A stretch of DNA of 64,000 bases from Phytopseudomonas argentinensis (GTDB lineage Bacteria; Pseudomonadota; Gammaproteobacteria; Pseudomonadales; Pseudomonadaceae), in contig NZ_FORC01000001.1 of the NCBI RefSeq assembly GCF_900113905.1, forward strand, positions 1,734,060-1,798,059, given 5' to 3'. Positions 30,771-39,420 of the stretch are shown here, in pieces; position 1 is the stretch's first letter, and each line of letters begins with the position of its first letter. The position numbers were made by a program, and so were the translations under genes. The notes beneath the pieces are model-generated. The model did not search any database. It was not told the origin of the DNA and worked only from the letters and a program-made list of their open reading frames with translations.

Positions 30771-31622
30771 ATGAAAGAACGCCTGTTTATCCTCAGCCAG
30801 CACCTGACCCCACACCACCTGCTGTCGCGCCTGATTGGCTGCGCCGCGGAGTGCCGTGCTGCCTGGTTCAAGAACCGCCTGATCGGCTGGTTCGCCAAGC
30901 AGTATCAGGTCGACATGAGCGAGGCACAGGTCGAAGACCTCACCGCCTACGAGCATTTCAACGCCTTCTTCACCCGCGCCCTCAAGGAAGGCGCGCGGCC
31001 CCTGGACAACCAGCCCGGCGCCGTTCTGTGCCCCGCCGATGGTGCGATCAGCCAATTGGGCCGCATCGAGCACGGCCGGGTATTCCAGGCCAAGGGCCAC
31101 AGCTACAGCGTGACCGAACTGCTGGGTGGTGACAGCCAGCGCGCCGCGCCGTTCATGGGTGGCGACTTCGCCACCGTCTACCTGTCGCCCAAGGATTACC
31201 ACCGCGTGCATATGCCCCTGGCCGGCACGCTGCGCGAGATGGTCTACGTGCCGGGCCGGCTGTTCTCGGTGAACCAGACCACGGCGGAAAACGTGCCTGA
31301 ACTGTTCGCCCGCAACGAGCGTGTGGTCTGCCTGTTCGATACCGAGCGCGGGCCGATGGCCGTGGTACTGGTCGGCGCGATGATTGTCGCCTCTATCGAA
31401 ACCGTGTGGGCTGGGCTGGTCACACCGCCCAAGCGCGAACTGAAAACCCTGCGCTACGACGAAGCTGCGCGCGCCCCGATCAGCCTGGAAAAAGGCGCCG
31501 AACTGGGCCGCTTCAAACTGGGTTCCACGGCCATCGTGCTGTTCGGCCCCGAGCAGGTGAAATGGGCCGAGGAACTGGGCGCCAACAGCCCGGTACGCAT
31601 GGGCCAACTGCTCGGCCAGTGA
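30771..31622 (+). CDS. psd: Phosphatidylserine decarboxylase proenzyme
   Basis: Inner-membrane enzyme that makes phosphatidylethanolamine. The 283-residue proenzyme cleaves itself at the LGST motif near the C-terminus (Gly251-Ser252), leaving a pyruvoyl group on the alpha chain. The catalytic-site segments KDYHRVHMPLAGTL (about 140-153) and FFTRALKEGARP are present. Length and motifs are normal. It follows the rhodanese gene, as in P. aeruginosa. Confidence 0.97.
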   Translation: MKERLFILSQHLTPHHLLSRLIGCAAECRAAWFKNRLIGWFAKQYQVDMSEAQVEDLTAYEHFNAFFTRALKEGARPLDNQPGAVLCPADGAISQLGRIEHGRVFQAKGHSYSVTELLGGDSQRAAPFMGGDFATVYLSPKDYHRVHMPLAGTLREMVYVPGRLFSVNQTTAENVPELFARNERVVCLFDTERGPMAVVLVGAMIVASIETVWAGLVTPPKRELKTLRYDEAARAPISLEKGAELGRFKLGSTAIVLFGPEQVKWAEELGANSPVRMGQLLGQ

Positions 31623-31751
31623 ACTGTTCACCCGTCCTGCAGCCCCGGCCCGTGGCACGGCAAAGGCTGCGATGATGGCCGGATGCTGCTAGAGTCGCTG
31701 CACCATGACCAACAAGTCGCTCGAAAGCTGGCGCTGGAGTAACGAAGCTAG

Positions 31752-33551
31752 ATGGATAAACAGAGCCCCCACCTTTTGCTCCGCGTGCCAACGCCGACCA
31801 AGCAGGGCCTGACTTTCTGCGACGCCACGCCACGCGACTTGAAACGCTGGATCGCCGGCCTGCCCAAGGCCAACCTCGGGGAAACCGCCCGGCAGCTCTA
31901 CCAGGCGCTGATCGAGCTCAACCAGGTGCTAACCCCGTCGGACAATCGCCTGCAGTTGCTCGAACTGCTGCGACCCGAAGTGTATTTCGTCTGCCAGCAC
32001 CTGGAGCGCCACTTCCTCAACCAGGCCATCGTGCTCGACGAGCGTCCGCGCAAGGTCGCCAACCTCTGCCAGGCGCTGCAGAATCACCTGGCCATCGGTT
32101 ACAAACTGATCATTTCACGGCTGGCCGCCCAGCCGAACCGTGAGCGCAACGCCTTGCTCGGGGCGGCTCTGCAACGCGCGGTGCACAGCCTCAACGGCCC
32201 GCTGATCCGCACCAGCCAGCTGTACTGTCCGGTGCCCGAAGGGCTGTGGCTGGAGCTGCACCAGCTGTATCTGATTGCCCGCCGTCATGAGCTGCATCAG
32301 GTGGTGATCCGCGACCCTCTGGCCCGCCATACCCAGGGGCTGAGCGTCGAGCAGGGTTACATCGTCGCCCTGTTGATCGGCTGCTCGCGCTGCAACCAGA
32401 TGCGTCAGAGCGCCATCGCGCGCCTGGCCGAAGCGCTGGAGGCGTGGAGCACGCTGGTCAACCTGCAGAGCGGCGGCCAGCCGAACAGCATCTTCGCCGT
32501 GGCCCCGCAGCTGGATGGCCCGCCGCGCTACACCTCGCTGTTCCAGCCGAGCGAGCTGCAGGGCGCCCTGGGCATCGACCCGACGCCGCTGGTAGACGCC
32601 ATCAAGGACCACCTGGCGCTGCTGCCCGAAGAGCGCACTCGTTCGCGCCTGCCGGTGCCCGATGGGTTCACCCTGGACATGCTGCAGCACGCCGCCGCGG
32701 CCTGGGGCGATATCTCCGAGCGCACCTTCCAGCGCACCCAGGGCACCGGCAGCATGACCCTGTGCATCGGCATGAGCGCCCTCAACTACTACCTGGCCAA
32801 TGGCCGCGCCTTCAGCGAAATCCTCAAGCAGCCGGTAAACACCGCCGCCTCGTTCAAACCGCTGAGCGGCGAGCCCGACGTGTGGGCCAATGCCCACGAC
32901 GCACGCCGCGTCAACGATTGGGACAACGGCCTGCCCTTCGAGGAAATCGAATACCCCAAACCCGCCAGCGAGCAGGAAGCGCAGAACGGCACCGGGGAGA
33001 GCTTCCCGACCTTCGCGCTGGCCATCGTCAACCACAGCCCCGGCGGCTACTGCCTGTCATGGCCCAAGGAAGTGCCCAGCCAACTGCAAGCCGGCGAGAT
33101 CCTCGGCATTCGCGACAACCCCCAGCAGGGCTGGAGCGTCGCCGTGGTGCGCTGGATCCGTCAGGTACGTGGCGGCGGCACGCAGATGGGCATCGAGCTG
33201 ATCGCCCCCCATGCGCAGTCCTGTGGCTTACAACTGGTGCGCAAATCCGAGCAGAACAGCCAGTACCTGCGCGCCCTGCTGCTCCCGGAAATCGCCGCCA
33301 TTTCCCGGCCGGCCACGCTGATCACCCCACGCCTGCCGTTTCAGGAAGGCAGCAAGGTGCTGATCAACATCAATGGCCAGGAGCGCCGTGCGGTGCTCAG
33401 CCAGAAGCAGGTCAGCACCGGCAGTTTCAGCCAGTTCGAGTACCACGATCTGGAGCAGAAAACCGCGGATCACGCGACCTCCGTCACAGCCTCCGGCACC
33501 CAGCGCCCAGCCGGGGAGGAAGACTTTGACTCCCTCTGGAAGTCGCTGTAG
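31752..33551 (+). CDS. PilZ-domain protein upstream of fimX
   Basis: Large cytoplasmic protein of 599 residues. Most of it (about 1-440) is alpha-helical with no motif I recognise. The C-terminal region (about 455-560) resembles a PilZ domain: GEILGIRDNPQQGWSVAVVRWIRQVRGGGTQMGIELI-type strands are visible (positions about 450-490). The canonical c-di-GMP-binding RxxxR is not clear to me; in its place the region has IVNHSPGGYCLSW, which matches the D/NxSxxG half of the PilZ motif. The position 63 nt before fimX matches P. aeruginosa, so a role in type IV pilus or c-di-GMP signalling is likely but inferred. Confidence 0.85.
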   Translation: MDKQSPHLLLRVPTPTKQGLTFCDATPRDLKRWIAGLPKANLGETARQLYQALIELNQVLTPSDNRLQLLELLRPEVYFVCQHLERHFLNQAIVLDERPRKVANLCQALQNHLAIGYKLIISRLAAQPNRERNALLGAALQRAVHSLNGPLIRTSQLYCPVPEGLWLELHQLYLIARRHELHQVVIRDPLARHTQGLSVEQGYIVALLIGCSRCNQMRQSAIARLAEALEAWSTLVNLQSGGQPNSIFAVAPQLDGPPRYTSLFQPSELQGALGIDPTPLVDAIKDHLALLPEERTRSRLPVPDGFTLDMLQHAAAAWGDISERTFQRTQGTGSMTLCIGMSALNYYLANGRAFSEILKQPVNTAASFKPLSGEPDVWANAHDARRVNDWDNGLPFEEIEYPKPASEQEAQNGTGESFPTFALAIVNHSPGGYCLSWPKEVPSQLQAGEILGIRDNPQQGWSVAVVRWIRQVRGGGTQMGIELIAPHAQSCGLQLVRKSEQNSQYLRALLLPEIAAISRPATLITPRLPFQEGSKVLININGQERRAVLSQKQVSTGSFSQFEYHDLEQKTADHATSVTASGTQRPAGEEDFDSLWKSL

Positions 33552-33614
33552 ATTGCCGGAAACCCTTAATTCCCCGCTCTCTTCTGCTGTCTTATCGCAG
33601 ATTCGACTTCGCTA

Positions 33615-35678
33615 ATGGCCATCGACAAGAAAACCATCCGCCTGCTGATTCTCGAAGACTCGCAGAACGAGGCCGAGCGCCTTGTCAGCCTGTTCCGCAA
33701 CGCCGGTAACGCCACCCGCGTCCACCGCCTGATTTCCAGTGAAGACCTGCTCGAAGCGCTCAAACACAGCTGGGACCTGCTGATCTGTTCGCCGACCAGC
33801 GACTGCCTCGATCCTCATGAAGCGCTCTCCAGCCTTCGCAAACAGGGCAAGGACATTCCGGTCATCATGCTCCTGGCCGACAACGAGCCGGACAGCGTCA
33901 CCGAAGCCCTGATGCTCGGTGCCCAGGACGCTCTGCCCCAGGGTGAAGACGAGCGCCTGGTACTGGTCGCCCGCCGTGAACTGGGCAACCTCGAGGAGCG
34001 ACGTGCCCGGCGTAGCGCCGAAGTGGCCCTGCGCGAAGCCGAGAAACGCTGCCAGCTGCTGCTCGACAGTTCGGTCGACGCCATCGCCTATGTACACGAC
34101 GGCATGCACATCTACGCCAACCGCGCCTACCTGGAGCTTTTCGGTTTCGATGACGCCGAGGAGCTCGAAGGCCTGCCGATGATCGACCTGATCGGCGCCA
34201 GTGATCAGGGCGCCTTCAAGGACTTCCTGAAGAACCACCAGCAACTGGACAACCACGAGCTGGCCTGCGCCGGCGTGCGCACCGACAACAGCAGCTTTCC
34301 CTCGCGCATCACCCTGTCGCCGGCGGCCTACGATGGCGAGCCATGCATTCAGGTGGTGATCCGCGCGGAAACCGCCAACGCCGAACTGGAAGAGAAGCTG
34401 CGCGAGATCAGCAGCCTGGATCTGGTCACCGGCCTGTACAACCGCAGCCACTTCCTCGAGCTGATGGACAACGCCGCGCACCGCGCCGTGCACGAGGAAC
34501 AGCAGGCAAGCCTCGCCTACATCCGCGTCGACCGCTACGCCGCCTTGCTCGCCGACATGGGCCTGGGGGCCATCGACCTACTGCTCACCGACCTGGCCGG
34601 CCTGCTGCGCGCCCACTTCCCCCAGGACGCTCAATTGGCACGCTTCGGCGACGACGTGTTCGCCGTGCTGCAGACCGGGCTGTCGCCCCAGCAACAGCGC
34701 CCGCTGCTCGAAGCCCTGCTGAAGAAAGCCGAAGGGCACCTGTTCGACATCAACGGGCGTACGGCGCAGACCACGCTGTCCATCGGCGTGGCGGGCCTCA
34801 ATGACACCACGCCGAAGGCGGGCGAGGTGATCGACCGCGCCCAGCGTTGTGCCGACCAGCTCGACGAGCCGGGCACCCTGAAGCTGTTCGACCCTGCCGA
34901 GGAGTTGGCGGCGGCCGCCAGCCGCGGCAGCGTGGTGGCCATGGTTCAGCAGGCACTCGAGCAGAACAGTTTCCGCCTGCTGTTCCAGCCGGTCATCAGC
35001 CTGCGCGGCGACGAGCACGAACACTATGAGGTGCTGCTGCGCCTGCTCAGCCCGTCTGGGCAGGAAGTGCCACCGGATGAATTCCTCGCCGTGGCGAGGG
35101 ACTCCGGCATGGGCGAGAAGATCGACCGCTGGGTGATCCTCAGTTCGATCAAGCTGCTTGCCGACCACCGCTCCAAAGGTCACGCCACACGCCTGTTCGT
35201 GCACCTGTCCAGCGCCAGCCTGCAGGACCCGACCTTGCTGCCGTGGCTGAGCGTGGCCCTCAAGGCCGCGCGACTGCCGTCCGATGCACTGGTATTCCAG
35301 TTCAGCGAGCCGGATGCGATCACCTACCTGAAACAGGCCAAGGCACTGGCCCTGGGCCTCAAGGACCTGCACTGCCACATCGCGCTCAGCCAGTTCGGCT
35401 GCGCCCTGAACCCGTTCAACACCTTGCGCCACCTGCCGGTCGACTTCGTCAAGGTGGACGGCTCGTTCACCAAGGAGCTGAGCGATCCGGCCAACCAGGA
35501 AACCCTGAAAACCATGCTGGCCAGCCTGCACAGCCAGGCCAAGCTCACCATCGTGCCGTTCGTGGAGTCGGCCAGCGTGCTGGCCACCCTGTGGCAGGCG
35601 GGCACCAACTATATCCAGGGTTACTACCTGCAGGGCCCGAGCCAGTCGATGGACTACAACTTCTCGTCGGACGATTGA
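33615..35678 (+). CDS. fimX: FimX, c-di-GMP receptor for twitching motility
   Basis: Polar c-di-GMP-binding protein that promotes type IV pilus assembly. The product is 687 residues: REC-like (about 1-130, IRLLILEDSQNEAERLVSLF), PAS (about 145-265), GGDEF-like (about 275-430) and EAL-like (about 440-685). The cyclase signature is degenerate: RFGDDVF (343-349) instead of GGDEF. The EAL motif reads EVL (472-474), so like P. aeruginosa FimX it should bind c-di-GMP through the EAL domain rather than act as an efficient enzyme. The REC part lacks a clear phospho-acceptor context. It converges with serB across the inverted-repeat element at 35724-35922. Confidence 0.95.
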   Translation: MAIDKKTIRLLILEDSQNEAERLVSLFRNAGNATRVHRLISSEDLLEALKHSWDLLICSPTSDCLDPHEALSSLRKQGKDIPVIMLLADNEPDSVTEALMLGAQDALPQGEDERLVLVARRELGNLEERRARRSAEVALREAEKRCQLLLDSSVDAIAYVHDGMHIYANRAYLELFGFDDAEELEGLPMIDLIGASDQGAFKDFLKNHQQLDNHELACAGVRTDNSSFPSRITLSPAAYDGEPCIQVVIRAETANAELEEKLREISSLDLVTGLYNRSHFLELMDNAAHRAVHEEQQASLAYIRVDRYAALLADMGLGAIDLLLTDLAGLLRAHFPQDAQLARFGDDVFAVLQTGLSPQQQRPLLEALLKKAEGHLFDINGRTAQTTLSIGVAGLNDTTPKAGEVIDRAQRCADQLDEPGTLKLFDPAEELAAAASRGSVVAMVQQALEQNSFRLLFQPVISLRGDEHEHYEVLLRLLSPSGQEVPPDEFLAVARDSGMGEKIDRWVILSSIKLLADHRSKGHATRLFVHLSSASLQDPTLLPWLSVALKAARLPSDALVFQFSEPDAITYLKQAKALALGLKDLHCHIALSQFGCALNPFNTLRHLPVDFVKVDGSFTKELSDPANQETLKTMLASLHSQAKLTIVPFVESASVLATLWQAGTNYIQGYYLQGPSQSMDYNFSSDD

Positions 35679-35723
35679 TCGGCGGGGCAGCCCGGCTGCC
35701 CCGCTCCCGCCTCAAAGACCTTA

Positions 35724-35922
35724 GAACCTGGTCATAATCTTTCAGCCCAAGTTCGTCGATTTTGGCAGCTAGGTGGCGGAGCGGCTGGTGAATGCGTGGC
35801 TTTTGTAGGAGGGGCTTCAGCCCCGAGCTCTTTGTTTGCCTTGATAAAAACTCGGGGCTGAAGCCCCTCCCACGAGTCGCTGGATGTCTGCTTCTGCCTT
35901 GTAAAAGATCATGAACAGGCTC
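35724..35922. mobile_element. MITE-like element 1, abutting the serB stop codon
   Basis: 199-bp element. The left end GAACCTGGTCATAATCTTT and the inverted right end GAGCCTGTTCATGATCTTT match at 15 of 19 positions (terminal inverted repeats). It is flanked by TTA at 35721-35723 and TTA at 35923-35925; the right TTA is the serB TAA stop on the reverse strand, consistent with a 3-bp target duplication. A REP-type palindrome sits inside at 35808-35870. No open reading frame of note. The left 60 bp are strongly similar to the left end of element 2 at 53567. Confidence 0.6.
35808..35870. repeat. REPIN-like palindrome inside element 1
   Basis: Two perfect 20-bp inverted arms, GGAGGGGCTTCAGCCCCGAG (35808-35827) and its exact complement (35851-35870), enclose 23 bp. 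This is the arrangement of paired REP sequences common in Pseudomonas. It could also fold as a bidirectional terminator between the convergent fimX and serB. Confidence 0.8.
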
Positions 35923-37131
35923 TTAGCGCTGCAAGTCGCGCTCGTGCACACCCAGCAGATACAGGACGCCATCCAGGCCCAGGGTGGAGATCGCCTGCCT
36001 GGCCGATTGCTTGACCAGCGGTTTGGCGCGGAACGCCACGCCCAGGCCGGCGATGGCCAGCATCGGCAGGTCGTTGGCGCCATCACCCACGGCGATGGTC
36101 TGCTCCAGTTGCAGGCCTTCCTTGTGCGCCAGCTCGCGCAACAGATCGGCCTTGCGCTGAGCGTCGACGATCGGCTCGACGGCCACGCCGGTCACCTTGC
36201 CATCTACCACTGCCAGCTCGTTGGCGAACACGTAGTCGATGCCCAGCTTGGCTTGCAACTGCTTGGCGAAGTAGGTGAAGCCACCGGACAGGATGGCGGT
36301 CTTGTAGCCCAGGCGCTTGAGCTCGGCGAACAGCCGCTCGGCGCCTTCGGTCAGGCGTAGCGACGCACCGATCTCGTCCAGCACCCCGACGTCCAGGCCC
36401 TTGAGCAGCGCCAGGCGCTCCTTGAAGCTGGCGCGGAAATCCAGCTCGCCGCGCATGGCCCGTTCGGTGATCGCCGACACCTTGTCGCCGATACCGGCCG
36501 CCTTGGCCAGCTCGTCGATCACCTCGGCCTCGATCAGCGTCGAGTCCATGTCGAACACCGCCAGGCGACGGTGGCGGCGCTGCAGCGAATCGGCCTGCAA
36601 GGCAATGTCCATGTTCAGTTCGTCGGCGGCGCGCAGGAACGCGGCGCGCAGCGCGGCGGTATCGCCCGGCGCCCCGCGCAGGGAGAACTCGATGCAGGCG
36701 TTGCCCGGCTGCCCGTCCAGCGCCGCCGGCAGGGACAGCCGCTCGATGCGCTCGATGCTCAGGCCCTGCTCGGCGCTCAGCGCACTGACACGCTGCACCT
36801 GCTCGGCGGTGAGTTGGCGGCTCAGCAGGGTGAGGATGTGACGCTGACTACCCTGCCCTTCGACCCAGCGCCGGTAATCGGCTTCGTCGAGCTGGGTGAA
36901 ACGAGCCTGCTGCCCCAGCGCCTGGGCGGCAGCCAGCACGTCCTTGGATAGCACCGGCAGCGAAGCGCCATCGGCTACTTCGATCAGGATGCCCAACGAG
37001 GCGGCGCCGTGCACGGCAGCCTGGGCGATGTCGAGGATGTTGACGCCAGCCTGGGCCAGCACGCCGGTCATGGCGGCAGTGAGGCCAGGCCGCTCTTCAC
37101 CGGTAACGTTGATCAGGACGATTTCGCGCAA
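35923..37131 (-). CDS. serB: Phosphoserine phosphatase SerB
   Basis: Last step of serine synthesis: dephosphorylates phosphoserine. I choose a TTG start at 37131 (read MREIVLINVTGEERPGL) because GGAG lies 6 nt upstream and the ACT-like domain then begins at once; it gives 402 residues. An ATG further upstream would add 16 residues. Seen: tandem ACT-like regulatory domains (about 1-180) and a HAD phosphatase with motif I FDMDSTL (catalytic Asp194 and Asp196), motif II SGGFTYF and motif IV GDGANDLPML. The TAA stop lies exactly at the edge of MITE-like element 1. Confidence 0.94.
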   Translation of the reverse strand: MREIVLINVTGEERPGLTAAMTGVLAQAGVNILDIAQAAVHGAASLGILIEVADGASLPVLSKDVLAAAQALGQQARFTQLDEADYRRWVEGQGSQRHILTLLSRQLTAEQVQRVSALSAEQGLSIERIERLSLPAALDGQPGNACIEFSLRGAPGDTAALRAAFLRAADELNMDIALQADSLQRRHRRLAVFDMDSTLIEAEVIDELAKAAGIGDKVSAITERAMRGELDFRASFKERLALLKGLDVGVLDEIGASLRLTEGAERLFAELKRLGYKTAILSGGFTYFAKQLQAKLGIDYVFANELAVVDGKVTGVAVEPIVDAQRKADLLRELAHKEGLQLEQTIAVGDGANDLPMLAIAGLGVAFRAKPLVKQSARQAISTLGLDGVLYLLGVHERDLQR

Positions 37132-37247
37132 GGCGTACTCCGGGGCTCGCAGGACTATGAACGGTCTGCCGAACGGCAATGTGCAGCAGGGCCGGTGAAA
37201 AAACGCACATTCTAACCATTTCAGCCCCCTGCGGGTACGCGCGGCGC

Positions 37248-37276
37248 TTTGCCCTGTGCGGGCCGCTCGCTATACT
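37248..37276 (+). promoter_or_regulatory. Candidate sigma70 promoter for the membrane protein gene
   Basis: TTTGCC (37248-37253) and TATACT (37271-37276) are 17 nt apart, about 35 nt before the GTG start at 37311. The -10 is strong and the -35 is weak. It lies in the divergent region with serB. Confidence 0.5.
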
Positions 37277-37310
37277 GCGCGCCACTTCCAGTCAACGAGA
37301 GCCGAGCTCT

Positions 37311-38852
37311 GTGAACCGGCCCGCCCCCGTAAAGCCCGACAATTTCTTCCTTCTGCTTTTCCGTGCCCTGCGCCAACGCCGGGTGCCGGTGGCATTGCGC
37401 ATCGTCAGCCACAGCCTGTTGCTGGTGGCTATGGCGCTGGTGATCTATGCCTGGGTAATAGGCATGCAGTTCAAGCAGGCCATGCAGCAGCAGGCCGAAG
37501 CGCTGGGCAGCAGCCTGATCACCCAGACCGCGGCCTCGGCCACCGAACTGCTGGTGTCCAACGACATCCTCAGCCTCAACGTATTGCTCAACAACCTGGT
37601 GAAAAACCCGCTGGTGGCTCACGCGGCCATCTACAGCGTCGACAACCGCATCCTCGCCGAAGCCGGCACCCGTCCAAGCAAGAGCATGCTCGGCGAAACC
37701 GAAGGCCTGTATTCGACGCCCATCACCTTCCAGGAGGTGATGGCCGGGCAGCTGCGTATCAGCCTGGACATGCAGCAGTTCGAACAGCCGATGACCATAA
37801 GCCTGCAGAGCATGGGCATTCTCAGCCTGATCCTGCTGGCCCTGACCCTGTCGCTGAGCCTGCGTCTGGGCCGGCAGATCTCCACGCCATTGATGCAGAT
37901 GCGCGTCTGGCTGCGCGATCCGGACGACTACGCCCCGGGCGGCAACCGCCAGGACGAGATCGGTGACCTGGCGCGCCAGCTGCAGGCGCGCCTGGCCCCT
38001 GAGAAACCGGAGCCCGAGCCCGAACCCGAGCCGGAATTCGACGACCTCGATGACCTGGGCGACGAGTTCCTCGACGACCACCGCGAGGACGACCACGATG
38101 GCCGTGACGAGCGCGCCGCGCCGAGCTTCGCGATGCGTGATCTGCGTGACACCCGCTTCGACAGCGGGGACGACTACGATCCGCCAAGCCGCCGTCGTGA
38201 CGAACACGACGATGATGCCTTCGCCGACCTCTACGACGACGAAGACAGCCCGGCCAAGCCCGCGCCAGCGGCCCCGCTGAAACCACGCAAGAGCGCGGTG
38301 CTGGCCGTTCAACTGGGCGCCCAGGAGCAGCTGCGCCGCCTGCCCCGCAGCCGTCTGATGGAGCTGCTGGAAAGCTATCGCGGCTGCCTGGACAAGGCCG
38401 CCACGCTCTACAAGGCCGAGCTGCATACGCTCAACGATGGCAGCAGCCTGATGCTGTTCCATCACGACACCAGCGGCGACGACTACCTGACCCACGCCAT
38501 CTGCTGTGGTGAATTGCTGCGCGCCCTTGGCCATGCCCTGCAGATCGAGGTCGCCGACAGCGGCATCACCCTGCACCTGCAACTGGGCCTGACCCTGGGC
38601 GAAGGCCTGCAAGGGCTGAGTCAGGGTGATCTGCTGCTCAGCGAAACCGCCCAGGATGCCCTGGCTCTCTCGCAACACAGCCGCAACCTGCTGCTGGTCG
38701 AGCGCCGCGTTGGCGAAGATGCCACCCTGCGCCAGCGTGCGCGCATCCGCGCCATCGCCAGCCCCGAGGGCGCCAGCTGCGTCGAGCGCCTGCTCGATCC
38801 GTACCCGGCGCTGCTCGAACGGCAGATGGCCAAGCTGCGCGAAGAGCGCTAG
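37311..38852 (+). CDS. Membrane protein with acidic linker and cyclase-homology-like C-terminus
   Basis: Corresponds by position to the gene next to serB in P. aeruginosa; function unknown to me. I choose the GTG at 37311 (VNRPAPVKPDNFF), about 35 nt after a -10 element; it gives 513 residues. Seen: an N-terminal membrane helix (about 30-50), a periplasmic domain (about 52-165), a second helix (about 165-188, SMGILSLILLALTLSLSL), a HAMP-like segment with GDLARQLQARL, and a very acidic linker (about 230-320) with a Glu-Pro repeat then Asp/Glu/Arg blocks. The last 190 residues (from KSAVLAVQLGAQEQL) look like a degenerate class III cyclase-type fold, without metal-binding aspartates I can identify. 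This suggests a sensor or adaptor. Confidence 0.75.
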   Translation: MNRPAPVKPDNFFLLLFRALRQRRVPVALRIVSHSLLLVAMALVIYAWVIGMQFKQAMQQQAEALGSSLITQTAASATELLVSNDILSLNVLLNNLVKNPLVAHAAIYSVDNRILAEAGTRPSKSMLGETEGLYSTPITFQEVMAGQLRISLDMQQFEQPMTISLQSMGILSLILLALTLSLSLRLGRQISTPLMQMRVWLRDPDDYAPGGNRQDEIGDLARQLQARLAPEKPEPEPEPEPEFDDLDDLGDEFLDDHREDDHDGRDERAAPSFAMRDLRDTRFDSGDDYDPPSRRRDEHDDDAFADLYDDEDSPAKPAPAAPLKPRKSAVLAVQLGAQEQLRRLPRSRLMELLESYRGCLDKAATLYKAELHTLNDGSSLMLFHHDTSGDDYLTHAICCGELLRALGHALQIEVADSGITLHLQLGLTLGEGLQGLSQGDLLLSETAQDALALSQHSRNLLLVERRVGEDATLRQRARIRAIASPEGASCVERLLDPYPALLERQMAKLREER

Positions 38853-38872
38853 CGATTCAGCAGTAGGAACGA

Positions 38873-38905
38873 GAAAGGCCGGCGTAAATGCCGGCCTTTC
38901 TATTT
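38873..38905 (+). terminator. Rho-independent terminator
   Basis: The 11-bp stem GAAAGGCCGGC / GCCGGCCTTTC with loop GTAAAT is followed by TATTT, 20 nt after the stop at 38852. Confidence 0.88.
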
Positions 38906-38939
38906 GGGCTTGTTCGACTGCAGGTCACCCATGAGCGGA

Positions 38940-38994
38940 AGGCACCCCCGCGATTTTCGCGGGCATGGACTAGGCGTCCCCGCCCGTTCCCACA
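38940..38994. repeat. REP-type palindrome
   Basis: CCCGCGA-TTT-TCGCGGG (38947-38963) is followed by CATGG and a GTTCCCACA end, the same word set as the other REP copies in this window (TGTGGGAGCGGGCCATGCCCGCG) but diverged. It lies in the 300-nt gap between the upstream terminator and ssuF. Confidence 0.6.
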
Positions 38995-39082
38995 CAATGT
39001 TCCTGTGGGCGACGAGTACGATTTCAGCCTTTCTCACAGCGAGTTTGTGATCAAGCAAGAAGGTGAAGGCAAGGCAACAGCC

Positions 39083-39134
39083 TGTGGGAGCGCGCCATGC
39101 GCGCGAATTTTCGCGGACACGGCCCGCTCCCACA
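39083..39134. repeat. REPIN-type palindrome
   Basis: TGTGGGAGCGCGCCATGCGC is mirrored by GGCCCGCTCCCACA around CGCGAATTTTCGCG. It closely matches the copy at 49239-49287. It lies just past the ssuF stop, where it may also act as a 3' stabiliser of the ssu transcript. Confidence 0.8.
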
Positions 39135-39152
39135 AACTGTTAACTGCAGCAA

Positions 39153-39368
39153 TCAGAGCTTGGCAATCGATACTTCGGTGGACTTCACGAAGGCAATCAC
39201 CTCGCTGCCCACGCCCAGCTCCAGTTCGCGCACGGAACGGGTGGTGATCACCGAGGTGACGATACCGGCAGCGGTCTGCACGTCGATTTCTGACAGCACG
39301 TCGCCTTCGACGATTTCCTTGATGGTGCCTTTGAACTGGTTGCGAACGTTGATGGCTTTGATGGTCAT
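39153..39368 (-). CDS. ssuF: Molybdopterin/molybdate-binding (Mop/TOBE) protein SsuF
   Basis: Small Mop-domain protein of 71 residues (MTIKAINVRNQFKGTIKEIVEGDVLSEIDVQTAAGIVTSVITTRSV...), full length for the single TOBE domain, which usually binds molybdate or another oxyanion. In Pseudomonas a gene of this type ends the ssu operon as ssuF and is needed for growth on some organosulfur sources. It is the last gene of the lsfA-ssuEADCBF cluster here, 52 nt after ssuB. Confidence 0.93.
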   Translation of the reverse strand: MTIKAINVRNQFKGTIKEIVEGDVLSEIDVQTAAGIVTSVITTRSVRELELGVGSEVIAFVKSTEVSIAKL

Positions 39369-39420
39369 GGGTAAATCTCCTGGAGTTATAAATTGCCCGT
39401 TCAGGGCATGAAGTCAGGGG

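Noticed and set aside
39083..39134. REP/REPIN copies considered as a CRISPR array or attachment sites
   Set aside because: The copies are scattered singly between genes, palindromic, and not regularly spaced with unique spacers; no cas genes are present.
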